Shown piece after piece: positions 25,323 to 32,713 of a stretch of 64,000 bases of DNA. Origin of the DNA: Oceanospirillales bacterium (lineage in GTDB: Bacteria > Pseudomonadota > Gammaproteobacteria > Pseudomonadales > Balneatricaceae); NCBI GenBank assembly GCA_018223185.1, contig JAAEYW010000026.1:1-64000 (forward strand), written 5' to 3'. Under the pieces are notes generated by a model that had not been told where the DNA came from, did no database searches, and was given only the letters and a program-made list of their open reading frames with translations. Position numbers and translations under genes: made by a program. The stretch's first letter is position 1. The number at the start of each line of letters is the position of its first letter.

Positions 25323-25829
25323 ATGCGTGCTATGAATATTGGCAAAGCGGCTGCTTTGGCTCTGACCGTAGTTTGGGCTGCAGGCTGTAGTACAACAAAT
25401 ACAACAGATACTGATACCATGGGCGGTGACACTGCTCCGGCTACAACTACCCAGGCAGTTTCTGATTCATCTATGTCCGGCACTTCAATGGCCGATGTTA
25501 AGAATCTGGCAACTGTTTTCTACTTTGATTTCGACCAGACTCAGGTTAAACCAGAGGCTGTTGCTGCTTTGCGTGGCCATGCGAAATACCTGGTTGCTAA
25601 CCCATCTGCTTCTGTTGTTCTTGAAGGTCATGCTGATGAGCGTGGTACCCGTGAATACAACATGGCTCTGGGTGAGCGTCGTGCGCAGGCAATTGCCCGT
25701 GTTCTGACGGTTAACGGTGTTTCCAGCAGCCAGATTGAACTGGTTAGCTTTGGTGAAGAGAAGCCAGTGGTAATGGGTCATAACGAAAGTTCATGGGCTC
25801 AGAACCGTCGCGTAGAACTGAAATACTAA
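25323..25829 (+). CDS. pal: Peptidoglycan-associated lipoprotein Pal
   Basis: Outer-membrane lipoprotein that binds peptidoglycan and TolB. The signal peptide ends in the lipobox WAAGC, with the lipidated Cys near residue 22, followed by a Thr/Asp/Ser-rich linker. The OmpA-like domain (about 60-168) has FYFDFDQTQVKPEA, LEGHADERGTREYNMALGERR with the diaminopimelate-binding Asp and Arg, and VSFGEEKPV. TTAGGAG stands a few bases before the ATG. The gap of about 200 bases after tolB suggests an additional promoter, as is common for pal. Confidence 0.97.
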   Translation: MRAMNIGKAAALALTVVWAAGCSTTNTTDTDTMGGDTAPATTTQAVSDSSMSGTSMADVKNLATVFYFDFDQTQVKPEAVAALRGHAKYLVANPSASVVLEGHADERGTREYNMALGERRAQAIARVLTVNGVSSSQIELVSFGEEKPVVMGHNESSWAQNRRVELKY

Positions 25830-25853
25830 TCACCAGTCAGGTTGTTAGTTTCA

Positions 25854-26633
25854 ATGCGCAAAGCATATAGTCTTACCGCAGCACTGGTGCTATTCAGCAC
25901 CGGTGTTCTGGCGGCAGATCCTGTTCCGGTGATTGAGCTGCAGATCGAAGATGGATCAGCAAACCGTTCATCCGTTAATACTCCCTCTGGTCAGTTTGGT
26001 AGCAGCAGTGATTCGCTGATGTTGTTACAGCAGCTGCAGGATGAGGTGCGCGCTCTGCGTGGTATGGTCGAACAGCAGCAATATCAGATTCGTCAGATGG
26101 AGCAGCAGCAGCGTGATCGCTACCGCGATCTGGACCGGCGGATTGCCGCTGTGCAGGCTCCGGGCTCCGCTCAGCAGTCTTCTGTAGGTGGTTCTGTTGA
26201 GTCTCCACTTGCTCCATCCACATCACCGCGGGTACCAGCGCCTTTACCGGCAGCAGACAGTACGCCAACTGATGCGCAGGCATATCAGCAGGCATTTGGT
26301 CTGGTACGGCAAAAGGATTTTCCGGCTGCCCTGGATGCTTTTGACAAATTTATTGAGCTTTACCCTGATAGTGCGAGATTACCTAACGCATATTACTGGG
26401 TGGGTGAGGTGAACCTGGCGGAGCAAAAGCTGGAACCGGCAAAAGCAGCATTTGAGAAAGTACTGAATAGCTTTCCCGAACACAGAAAAGCTGCAGATGC
26501 ATCCTATAAGCTTGGCGTGATCTATCATCAGATGGGCGATCAGGCTAAAGCAAATGATATGTTTAATAACACTATCTCAAGTTATCCTGACAGCTCAGCG
26601 GCCAGTCTGGCGCGCGATTACCTGAAAAGATAA
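25854..26633 (+). CDS. cpoB: Cell-division coordinator CpoB (YbgF)
   Basis: Periplasmic protein linking Tol-Pal constriction with peptidoglycan synthesis. It has a signal peptide (MRKAYSLTAALVLFSTGVLA), a coiled-coil trimerisation segment (about 45-100, rich in Gln: LRGMVEQQQYQIRQMEQQQ), a Pro/Ser linker, and three tetratricopeptide repeats (AYQQAFGLVRQKDFPAALDA, AYYWVGEVNLAEQKLEPAKAA, ASYKLGVIYHQMGDQAKA). ATG 25854 gives a clean signal peptide; an in-frame TTG at 25842 is less likely. 24 bases after pal. Confidence 0.94.
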   Translation: MRKAYSLTAALVLFSTGVLAADPVPVIELQIEDGSANRSSVNTPSGQFGSSSDSLMLLQQLQDEVRALRGMVEQQQYQIRQMEQQQRDRYRDLDRRIAAVQAPGSAQQSSVGGSVESPLAPSTSPRVPAPLPAADSTPTDAQAYQQAFGLVRQKDFPAALDAFDKFIELYPDSARLPNAYYWVGEVNLAEQKLEPAKAAFEKVLNSFPEHRKAADASYKLGVIYHQMGDQAKANDMFNNTISSYPDSSAASLARDYLKR

Positions 26634-26659
26634 CGACTGAAAATCCTTAAGGTTTTACG

Positions 26660-27349
26660 ATGAGTACTCCCTCCAACAATGCTGTTGTATTGTTATCCGG
26701 TGGTCTTGATTCCGCTACAGCGCTGGCGATGGCCGTTGAACGTGGTTTTAACTGCTATGTATTGAGTTTCGATTATGGTCAGCGATCACAGACCGAGCTG
26801 ATAGCCGCGAAAAAAATTGCCGCAGATCTTAATGTTAAGGAGCACCGGGTGGTGCGGCTGCATCTTGAAGATTTTGGTGGCTCTGCTCTGACCGATAACA
26901 GCATCGATGTTCCCGACCACGAAGAGGAGGGGATTCCTGTCACCTATGTGCCAGCGCGGAATACCGTTTTTATGTCTCTGGCGCTGGCCTGGGCAGAAGT
27001 GCTGCATGCCCAGCATATTTTTATCGGCGTCAACGCGGTCGATTATTCCGGATATCCCGATTGCCGGCCTGAGTATATTGCCGCTTTCGAGCAGATGGCA
27101 AATCTGGCGACTAAAACCGGGGTAGAGGGTGAGCGCCTGACTATTGATACGCCGCTGATCAATCTGACTAAAGCAGAAATCATCAGAGAGGGTACCCGTC
27201 TGGGCGTCAATTATGGTCTTACAGTTTCCTGCTATCAGGCTGATGATGATGGACGGGCCTGTGGAGTCTGTGACAGTTGTCGATTAAGGGCTAAAGGCTT
27301 CGAGGATGCAGGGGTTGCTGATCCGACCCGGTACATCACCGGCGGCTAA
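26660..27349 (+). CDS. queC: 7-cyano-7-deazaguanine synthase QueC
   Basis: ATP-dependent enzyme that converts 7-carboxy-7-deazaguanine and ammonia to preQ0 for queuosine in tRNA. It has the PP-loop [17 protein letters not shown] near residue 9, [18 protein letters not shown] near 95, and a C-terminal zinc site [20 protein letters not shown] with four cysteines. 229 residues, full length. It follows cpoB after 26 bases. queE, which sits between cpoB and queC in Pseudomonas, is not present here. Confidence 0.96.
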   Translation: MSTPSNNAVVLLSGGLDSATALAMAVERGFNCYVLSFDYGQRSQTELIAAKKIAADLNVKEHRVVRLHLEDFGGSALTDNSIDVPDHEEEGIPVTYVPARNTVFMSLALAWAEVLHAQHIFIGVNAVDYSGYPDCRPEYIAAFEQMANLATKTGVEGERLTIDTPLINLTKAEIIREGTRLGVNYGLTVSCYQADDDGRACGVCDSCRLRAKGFEDAGVADPTRYITGG

Positions 27350-27400
27350 TACTGTTTGTGTCGACAGACGGCTCATCAGCCGATAAGAAATATCTTTGAA

Positions 27401-27424
27401 AAGGAGCCTGAAGGCTCCTTTTTA
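27401..27424 (+). terminator. Rho-independent terminator after queC
   Basis: AAGGAGCC-TGAA-GGCTCCTT followed by TTT: an 8-base stem with a tetraloop, 52 bases after the queC stop. It closes the tol-pal-cpoB-queC transcript. Confidence 0.9.
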
Positions 27425-27477
27425 GTGGCTTTTGCTGATGCGTTGCAGAGAATTAACATTTTCTGATGTTGCAGTGA

Positions 27478-27505
27478 TGGTATAATATCTATGGGTTTCA
27501 AACCC
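27478..27505 (+). promoter_or_regulatory. Extended -10 promoter and overlapping dyad upstream of nadA
   Basis: TGGTATAAT (27478-27486) is a perfect extended -10 element; no good -35 is needed or seen. Seven bases on, GGGTTT-C-AAACCC (27493-27505) is a perfect inverted repeat centred near +6 of the predicted transcript, the classic position for a repressor operator. A NAD-biosynthesis regulator would fit but cannot be named. Confidence 0.65.
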
Positions 27506-27541
27506 GTTACTGTTTAATTACCTAATTAAGAATATTTGTTA

Positions 27542-28591
27542 ATGTTGAATAAACAAGAGCTTTCAGATCGTATTCTGGTCCAGGAACATTTTGCGAAGGA
27601 ACACCTCCCCGGCGAGCTGGATCTGCAGAAGCAGGAAGAGTACAAGACCCGTATCAAGCAGCTTCTGAAAGAGAAGGATGCCTGTCTGGTGGCGCATTAC
27701 TATACCGATGCAGTGCTGCAGCAACTTGCAGATGAGACCGGTGGTTGTGTGTCTGATTCTCTTGAGATGGCCCGCTTTGGTGCGAACCATCCGGCAAAAA
27801 CACTGATTGTTGCCGGCGTTAAGTTTATGGGGGAAACCGCAAAGATACTCAGCCCTGAAAAGCGGGTGTTAATGCCGACCCTTGAAGCAACCTGTTCACT
27901 GGATATTGGTTGCCCGGCGGATGAGTTTACCGCCTTTTGTGATGCGCATCCGGACCATGAAGTGGTTGTCTACGCTAACACCTCTGCGGCCGTCAAGGCC
28001 CGTGCCGACTGGGTAGTTACCTCTGGTATTGCTCTGAAAGTTGTTGAACATCTTGCAGATCAGGGTAAGAAAATTATCTGGGCTCCGGATAAGCACCTGG
28101 GCGAGTATGTGCAGAAGCAGACCGGTATAGAGATGCTCATGTGGGATGCGGCCTGCATTGTTCATGAAGAGTTTAAGGCGCAGCGTCTGCTGGATCTGAA
28201 AAAGGTTTATCCCGATGCCGCAGTGCTGGTGCATCCTGAATCTCCTGACTCTGTGGTTGAGCTGGCGGATGTGGTTGGATCAACTACCCAGATCATTAAT
28301 GCTGCCCGGGATCTGCCGAATAAACAGTTTATCGTCGCTACTGACCGGGCTATTTTTTATAAGATGCATCAGGCAGCCCCGGATAAAGAGTTTATCGAAG
28401 CGCCTACCGGTGGTTCTGGTGCGACCTGTCGTAGCTGCGCACACTGTCCCTGGATGGCGATGAACGGCCTGGACAATCTTCTGCAGGCGCTCGAACATGG
28501 AACCGATGAGGTTTTTGTGGATGAGTCGCTTATCGATGATGCCCGGCGACCACTGCAGCGCATGCTGGATTTCGCAGCGCAAAACGGCTGA
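27542..28591 (+). CDS. nadA: Quinolinate synthase NadA
   Basis: Iron-sulfur enzyme that condenses iminoaspartate with dihydroxyacetone phosphate to quinolinate in NAD synthesis. About 349 residues, E. coli type. Motifs: [15 protein letters not shown] near 47, [12 protein letters not shown], the cluster cysteines in [15 protein letters not shown] near 118, the middle Cys in [11 protein letters not shown], and the C-terminal [16 protein letters not shown] 27542 is preferred over the in-frame TTG at 27536. It has its own promoter and terminator. nadB and nadC are not in the window. Confidence 0.97.
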   Translation: MLNKQELSDRILVQEHFAKEHLPGELDLQKQEEYKTRIKQLLKEKDACLVAHYYTDAVLQQLADETGGCVSDSLEMARFGANHPAKTLIVAGVKFMGETAKILSPEKRVLMPTLEATCSLDIGCPADEFTAFCDAHPDHEVVVYANTSAAVKARADWVVTSGIALKVVEHLADQGKKIIWAPDKHLGEYVQKQTGIEMLMWDAACIVHEEFKAQRLLDLKKVYPDAAVLVHPESPDSVVELADVVGSTTQIINAARDLPNKQFIVATDRAIFYKMHQAAPDKEFIEAPTGGSGATCRSCAHCPWMAMNGLDNLLQALEHGTDEVFVDESLIDDARRPLQRMLDFAAQNG

Positions 28592-28603
28592 AGTTTTCAG
28601 AGA

Positions 28604-28640
28604 GCTAAAAAAGCCTGCTATGTTTAGCAGGCTTTTTTTG
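28604..28640 (+). terminator. Bidirectional-looking terminator after nadA
   Basis: AGCCTGCTA-TGTT-TAGCAGGCT, a perfect 9-base stem with A6 before and T7 after. It can serve nadA and, on the other strand, the MaoC gene ending at 28688. The 20 bases at 28601-28620 are identical to 13161-13180. Confidence 0.92.
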
Positions 28641-28687
28641 TATTAGGGCTTTAAAGTCAGTGTTTTTATATCCGGGCGGAACCGGAG

Positions 28688-29119
28688 TCAGCCGTTGCGC
28701 TTATCAACCATGAAAATACCGTAGCCGGTCGCGACAAGCTTTTCGCCAACATGAACATCAGTACGCATTTTAACGCGACGGCGCTTCTCATCAATCTCTT
28801 CAATAGTGCCGGTTGCTTTGGCAGTATCACCAATATAAACCGGCGCTTTGAACTTGATGGACTGGTCGATATAAATAGCTCCGGGCCCTGGCAGGCGTGT
28901 ACCTGCTACCGTTGAGATCAGCGCAGCTGAAAACATGCCGTGAACAATACGGTTTTTAAACTGAGTGGTTGCAGCGTATTCACTATTGATGTGAATCGGA
29001 TTGTTATCTCCGGAAATGCCAGCAAACATATATACATCGGCCTCGGAGATCGTTTTGGCATAAGAGGCGCTCATGCCCACTTCAAGATCTTCCAGGTAAT
29101 AACCGTGCAGTTCATCCAT
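28688..29119 (-). CDS. MaoC-family (R)-specific enoyl-CoA hydratase-like protein
   Basis: A 143-residue hot-dog-fold protein. The MaoC/hydratase-2 catalytic motif is visible: DVYMFAGISGDNNPIHINSEYA, with Asp and His, followed by RIVHGMFSAALIS. Members hydrate trans-2-enoyl-CoA, supplying (R)-3-hydroxyacyl-CoA to polyhydroxyalkanoate or fatty-acid metabolism. The start was set at ATG 29119, which has GAGAGGA at seven bases; the longer frame from 29182 has none and adds a non-family extension. Monocistronic. The exact substrate is unknown. Confidence 0.88.
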   Translation of the reverse strand: MDELHGYYLEDLEVGMSASYAKTISEADVYMFAGISGDNNPIHINSEYAATTQFKNRIVHGMFSAALISTVAGTRLPGPGAIYIDQSIKFKAPVYIGDTAKATGTIEEIDEKRRRVKMRTDVHVGEKLVATGYGIFMVDKRNG

Positions 29120-29507
29120 TCGTAATTCCTCTCTGTATCGCAATGGGATATGTCGCCATTGCTGCTTATCGGGCAGTCGCATCAGCCTCAGGCTGATGTG
29201 TAGTCATTGTGTGCTTAAATAGGTGTAAACCCTAGCCTAGTCTGGTTACTGTTTCAATGAAGTATTCGGACAGTAATGCAGTAAAACAGGTTTTTATTAC
29301 AGTGCGAAGGTATTATTTAGCTCTGCCGTTATGCAATGCCCTGAAATGGTTGAATCGGAAGGCTTTATTGGCGATAGAATGTGTTTCGAAAGGCGTTTTT
29401 GGCACGTTACCGGCGCGCTTGCTAATCACTGGGCACTTTTAGTATTGCAGTTTAAGCCCGGCTATGGACAATGAGTCACTTTTGACAGCGGACAGGTTAA
29501 CCTGACT
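29120..29507. other. Divergent intergenic region, 388 bases
   Basis: Separates the minus-strand MaoC gene from the plus-strand gene at 29508. A 61-codon frame (29257-29442) has no binding site and resembles nothing. No strong promoter or repeat is seen. Confidence 0.4.
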
Positions 29508-29882
29508 ATGGTAACAAAAGTATTACTGACACTGCTGGTGATTGTGGTGGCCTATCTATATCTAAAGCGCCGGGTGGCTACCACTAAGTCACGTCCCCGC
29601 GTTACAGAGTCAAAGGGCCCGTCAGCCGATATGCCGGTCAGAGCCATCGCTATACTGTTTTTGCTGGTTTCGTTTACATTCACCGTAGGCTTCTTTGTCT
29701 ACCGCTGGATTGATGGCAATCAACTGCTCAGAGTAACTCTGATCTCTCCACAGAGTAGCGAGCCAGTCTATTATCAGGTGCATAAATCAGAGTTGCAGGA
29801 ACGAACCTTCACCACCACTGATGGCCAGATTATTCGTATTGGGGCTCAGGACCGGTTGCGGATTGAGGCGATACCCGACTGA
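29508..29882 (+). CDS. Two-helix membrane protein, unknown function
   Basis: 124 residues. An N-terminal membrane helix (VLLTLLVIVVAYLYL), a basic Ser/Pro-rich loop of about 25 residues, a second helix (AIAILFLLVSFTFTVGFFVY), and a C-terminal domain of about 55 residues rich in beta-strand formers (YYQVHKSELQERTFTTTDGQ). The loop is very basic, so by the positive-inside rule it is cytosolic and both ends lie outside. No family is recognised. The binding site is modest (ACAGGTTAACC). The next gene starts about 170 bases on. Confidence 0.7.
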   Translation: MVTKVLLTLLVIVVAYLYLKRRVATTKSRPRVTESKGPSADMPVRAIAILFLLVSFTFTVGFFVYRWIDGNQLLRVTLISPQSSEPVYYQVHKSELQERTFTTTDGQIIRIGAQDRLRIEAIPD

Positions 29883-30049
29883 GACGGCTTTCTCTGATGC
29901 TTTTAAGATGCAAGCCGCTATAATGGCTGCGACAACAGGTCACACCTGAATATAGCGTGCTTTTGTTTTCCCATTTGTTCTGAGTCAGGCACTCATCATC
30001 GTTGAGTTTTACACTAACGTCAGCTGCGATCAGTGCTACAGGTATTTTT

Positions 30050-30655
30050 ATGTTCCAGCGTACCAGTCTTCATAGTCATAAAGCATTACCGTCGAGCATC
30101 AATAGTGAGGGTGCTCACCGGCTGCTGGCCAGCTCTGGTTATCAGCTGCCGCTGTGCTGGTTAATGCTGTTTCAGGAGAGCGATCTTCAGCTGCAAAAAG
30201 TGTACAGCTATGAAGGCGAGCAGACCTGTGAATACACCACTCTGATCTGTACCAAAGCAGATGCCCTGCAGCGTTATCGCAGCGTTGTTGAACGATTTAA
30301 GAGTCTGCTGGGAAATCACTGTGGCAGTTACTTTGATTACTGGCAGCAGTATCTCGAATATAACGCGGATGAGTATCTGCACCTGGATGCGACTGCCCTC
30401 TGGATGACCGGAGATGAGCAGGCTTATATCGATAATCTGCGCCTCAGTCTCAGCGGGATCAGCTGGGTCGGGTCTGATAATTGCCGCTGGAAGCGAAGTC
30501 GACTCGAGTCTCTGCCTTTTCTGGGACGGGCCTTTGATCCTCTTGAGGCGGCACTAAAACATGAGGGTGTGCGTCATCTGCTGATTCAAAGCGGAGTGCT
30601 GGATGCCGACGGCGGTATCTATATTGATAAAGTGGTACTGCAGGGCGAAATCTGA
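30050..30655 (+). CDS. Conserved-looking soluble protein, unknown function
   Basis: 201 residues, no signal peptide or membrane segment. It is rich in Trp, Tyr and Leu with alternating helical and strand-like parts (QLPLCWLMLFQESDLQLQKV, CGSYFDYWQQYLEYNADEYL, SGISWVGSDNCRWKRSRLES). Not recognised. ATG 30050 was chosen because AGG stands seven bases before it; the TTG at 30002 has nothing. It may be a partner of the membrane protein at 29508, but the 170-base gap makes a shared transcript uncertain. Confidence 0.65.
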   Translation: MFQRTSLHSHKALPSSINSEGAHRLLASSGYQLPLCWLMLFQESDLQLQKVYSYEGEQTCEYTTLICTKADALQRYRSVVERFKSLLGNHCGSYFDYWQQYLEYNADEYLHLDATALWMTGDEQAYIDNLRLSLSGISWVGSDNCRWKRSRLESLPFLGRAFDPLEAALKHEGVRHLLIQSGVLDADGGIYIDKVVLQGEI

Positions 30656-30822
30656 TTCCCTCAGCTGCGCACCATCTGTCTAAATCCGCTATACACCGTT
30701 AAGCATTATAAAGAACGGCACATAAACTTTTTTGTACGAACTGTGTTTAAACGCAGCTATTGAACGACATTTTTTATGAGCTTTTACACGAATCAGGCCG
30801 GAACAGGGCGATCAGGCTAATT

Positions 30823-32001
30823 ATGAATATCACCGTTATTTTGTTATCTCTCTGTCAGGCGTTGCTGACAACCGGTAATGTGCTGCTTATTTCAGTCAAT
30901 GCGCTGATCGGCCAGCAGCTGGCGCCATCGCCGGGGTTGATTACACTTCCGGTGGCGATGCAGTTTGTCGGTCTGATGTGTGCGACGATTCCGGCCTCGC
31001 TGGTGATGTCCCGAATCGGCCGGAAAAACGGCTTTTATCTGGGTAACAGCGTTGGTATTGCTGGCGCCCTGTGTTGTATTTTTGCTCTGCAACAGGGCTC
31101 TTTTATACTGTTTTGTTGCGGCACCTTTTTGTTGGGAATTGGTATAGGTTTCGGTACGCTGTATCGTTTTGCGGCGATTGAAGCCTGCCCTGATGAGCAG
31201 AAAAGCAAAGCTATCTCGCTGGTAATGGCGGGCGGTGTGCTGGCTGCTGTCATGGGGCCCAACCTGGCTGTCAGTAGCCGTAGCTGGGTCGATGACGGCG
31301 TTTTTACCGGGGCTTTTATCGGCTTGTTATTCCTCTATACCATCGCATTGATACTGCTCTCTTTTGTTCGTATGCCAGGACACAGCGGTTCGCAACAGCT
31401 GCAGCAGAGTAGTCGGCCGGTCCTTGAGATAATGCAGCAGCCGGTATTTATTGTTGCCGCAACCATCGGCATGGTCAGCTATGCAGTGATGAATCTGATT
31501 ATGACGGTTACGCCAGTGGCCATGACGCGCTGCGGCTTCGACTTTAATACATCTGCCTGGGTTATCGAGTGGCATGTGCTGGGCATGTTTTTACCTTCAT
31601 TTATCACCCCCCGGTTAATCAGCCGGTTGGGGCTGTTGCCGGTGATGTTGCTTGGCGCTGTACTGATGCTACTCTGTATCGCGTTGAACCTGCATGGTGT
31701 TAGTCAGTGGCATTTCTGGGCGGCGTTAGCGTTGCTGGGGGTCGGCTGGAACTTTATGTTTATCGGTGCCACTCAGTTGGTAACCTCGGCATACCTGCCT
31801 GCAGAAAAAGCAAAAAGTCAGGCGGCAAACGAGTTTTTGATTTTTGGCATGGTCACTGTTTCTGCGTTCAGCTCGGGCTGGCTGGAGGCAACCCTTGGCT
31901 GGCAGATGCTTAATACGCTGATGATTCCGGTACTGGTTTGGGTGATGCTGGTCGTTTATGTCTACCGTAAGCCGGTTAGCCGCCATCTGGCGACAGTATA
32001 A
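30823..32001 (+). CDS. Major facilitator superfamily transporter
   Basis: Inner-membrane secondary transporter with about 12 hydrophobic helices in two halves. The loop 2-3 motif reads SRIGRKNGFYLGN, a variant of the MFS GxxxDRxGRR signature, and in the second half SRLGLLPVMLLGAVLM is the counterpart. The long central loop SGSQQLQQSSRPVLEIMQQP separates the halves. No substrate can be assigned; the overall look (YbjJ-type, short loops) fits an efflux or sugar/drug porter. ATG 30823 has ATCAGG upstream, while the frame extends back to a TTG at 30760 without a binding site. Monocistronic. Confidence 0.85.
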   Translation: MNITVILLSLCQALLTTGNVLLISVNALIGQQLAPSPGLITLPVAMQFVGLMCATIPASLVMSRIGRKNGFYLGNSVGIAGALCCIFALQQGSFILFCCGTFLLGIGIGFGTLYRFAAIEACPDEQKSKAISLVMAGGVLAAVMGPNLAVSSRSWVDDGVFTGAFIGLLFLYTIALILLSFVRMPGHSGSQQLQQSSRPVLEIMQQPVFIVAATIGMVSYAVMNLIMTVTPVAMTRCGFDFNTSAWVIEWHVLGMFLPSFITPRLISRLGLLPVMLLGAVLMLLCIALNLHGVSQWHFWAALALLGVGWNFMFIGATQLVTSAYLPAEKAKSQAANEFLIFGMVTVSAFSSGWLEATLGWQMLNTLMIPVLVWVMLVVYVYRKPVSRHLATV

Positions 32002-32023
32002 GCTCAGGGGCCCGAAGTCTATT

Positions 32024-32060
32024 GTAAAAAAAGGGCCACAGACGCTTGCCTGTGGCCCAA
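32024..32060 (-). terminator. Orphan minus-strand Rho-independent terminator
   Basis: Read on the minus strand, GGGCCACAG-GCAAGCGT-CTGTGGCCC is a perfect 9-base stem followed by seven T. On the plus strand there is no T run after the hairpin. No minus-strand gene lies upstream of it, which points to an untranslated transcript. Confidence 0.85.
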
Positions 32061-32230
32061 TGTGTTGATGAATATATGTTGATGAAATTGCATTACCTTA
32101 CAGGGGAATCCCCACTGATGAAACGCTCAACTTTCCAATAGTCTACAACAACAACTATCCTTAACTTGCTTCACAGATCGATTGAATAATCTGTTTATTT
32201 GCTTTCTAAATGTGTGCTTCAGTAGCAGGG
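32026..32230 (-). ncRNA. Candidate small RNA, about 205 nt
   Basis: On the minus strand TTGACG (32265-32260) and AATACT (32242-32237) are 17 bases apart, a plausible sigma-70 promoter, and a perfect terminator lies about 205 bases downstream. The predicted RNA has no ORF of note. It can form several hairpins: ACAGAT...ATCTGT, ATAGT...ACTAT and GGGG-ATT-CCCC. An unpaired segment contains TTCATCAACA twice, which could serve as a repeated target-pairing site. GGA occurs about three times, twice beside or within hairpins, as in CsrA/RsmA-binding RNAs. No known sRNA family is recognised. Confidence 0.45.
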
Positions 32231-32314
32231 AATTTCAGTATTGGCCGGGATCTTAAATCCGTCAAGAAAATTTCTGGTTATTCTTTTCGGATCTGTTCCA
32301 GGGGCTTGTGTCAG

Positions 32315-32334
32315 ATTGCAAAGTGTAGTGCAAT
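32315..32334. promoter_or_regulatory. Dyad ATTGCA-N8-TGCAAT
   Basis: A perfect 6-base inverted repeat with an 8-base spacer. It lies about 30 bases upstream of the plus-strand gene at 32365 and about 50 bases upstream of the predicted -35 of the minus-strand small RNA. The geometry suits a dimeric regulator that could control either transcript. Confidence 0.4.
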
Positions 32335-32364
32335 GCTCCCCATAACTGGTGTTGGAAAAAGTCG

Positions 32365-32631
32365 ATGAAAAGTTACCTCTTTACAACTGAGACTGATCGC
32401 GGTGGTGTCATGCTATGTGAAATTGATGACTTTGATACCGCGGTTGACTATCTTTGTAACCGTTTTGATGGTGTGGTGAAAATCGAATCTGCTGAACAGG
32501 TGTGGCAGCTGTCCGAAGCGGACAAGCCGGCCTCTGTGCCCTCAATCTCTGAATCTCATCCGGACGACCCAGCTGCCGGGGCTGCAGTAGGGCATGTCGA
32601 GCGTGAATCATCTGCTGACCTGTTTGCTTAA
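32365..32631 (+). CDS. Small hypothetical protein
   Basis: 88 residues. A structured-looking first half (KSYLFTTETDRGGVMLCEID, DTAVDYLCNRFDGVVKIES) is followed by an Ala/Ser/Pro-rich acidic tail that looks disordered. No membrane helix, no recognised family. A good binding site (GGAAAAAG) stands before ATG 32365. It lies 80 bases before recC on the same strand. A real gene is likely from the binding site and codon use; no function is proposed. Confidence 0.65.
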   Translation: MKSYLFTTETDRGGVMLCEIDDFDTAVDYLCNRFDGVVKIESAEQVWQLSEADKPASVPSISESHPDDPAAGAAVGHVERESSADLFA

Positions 32632-32713
32632 GTCATAAAGCCGGTTCATCCCCGGACCGGCATCAGGTATTCTTATAGTCCGTAAAATCAAAGGATTACA
32701 CAGGGCGGCCTGA

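Noticed and set aside
29257-29442. 61-codon frame
   Set aside because: No binding site and no recognisable protein character; intergenic.
32033-32058. Hairpin as the terminator of the MFS gene
   Set aside because: The T run is only on the minus strand, so it does not fit the plus-strand gene; kept as an orphan minus-strand terminator.
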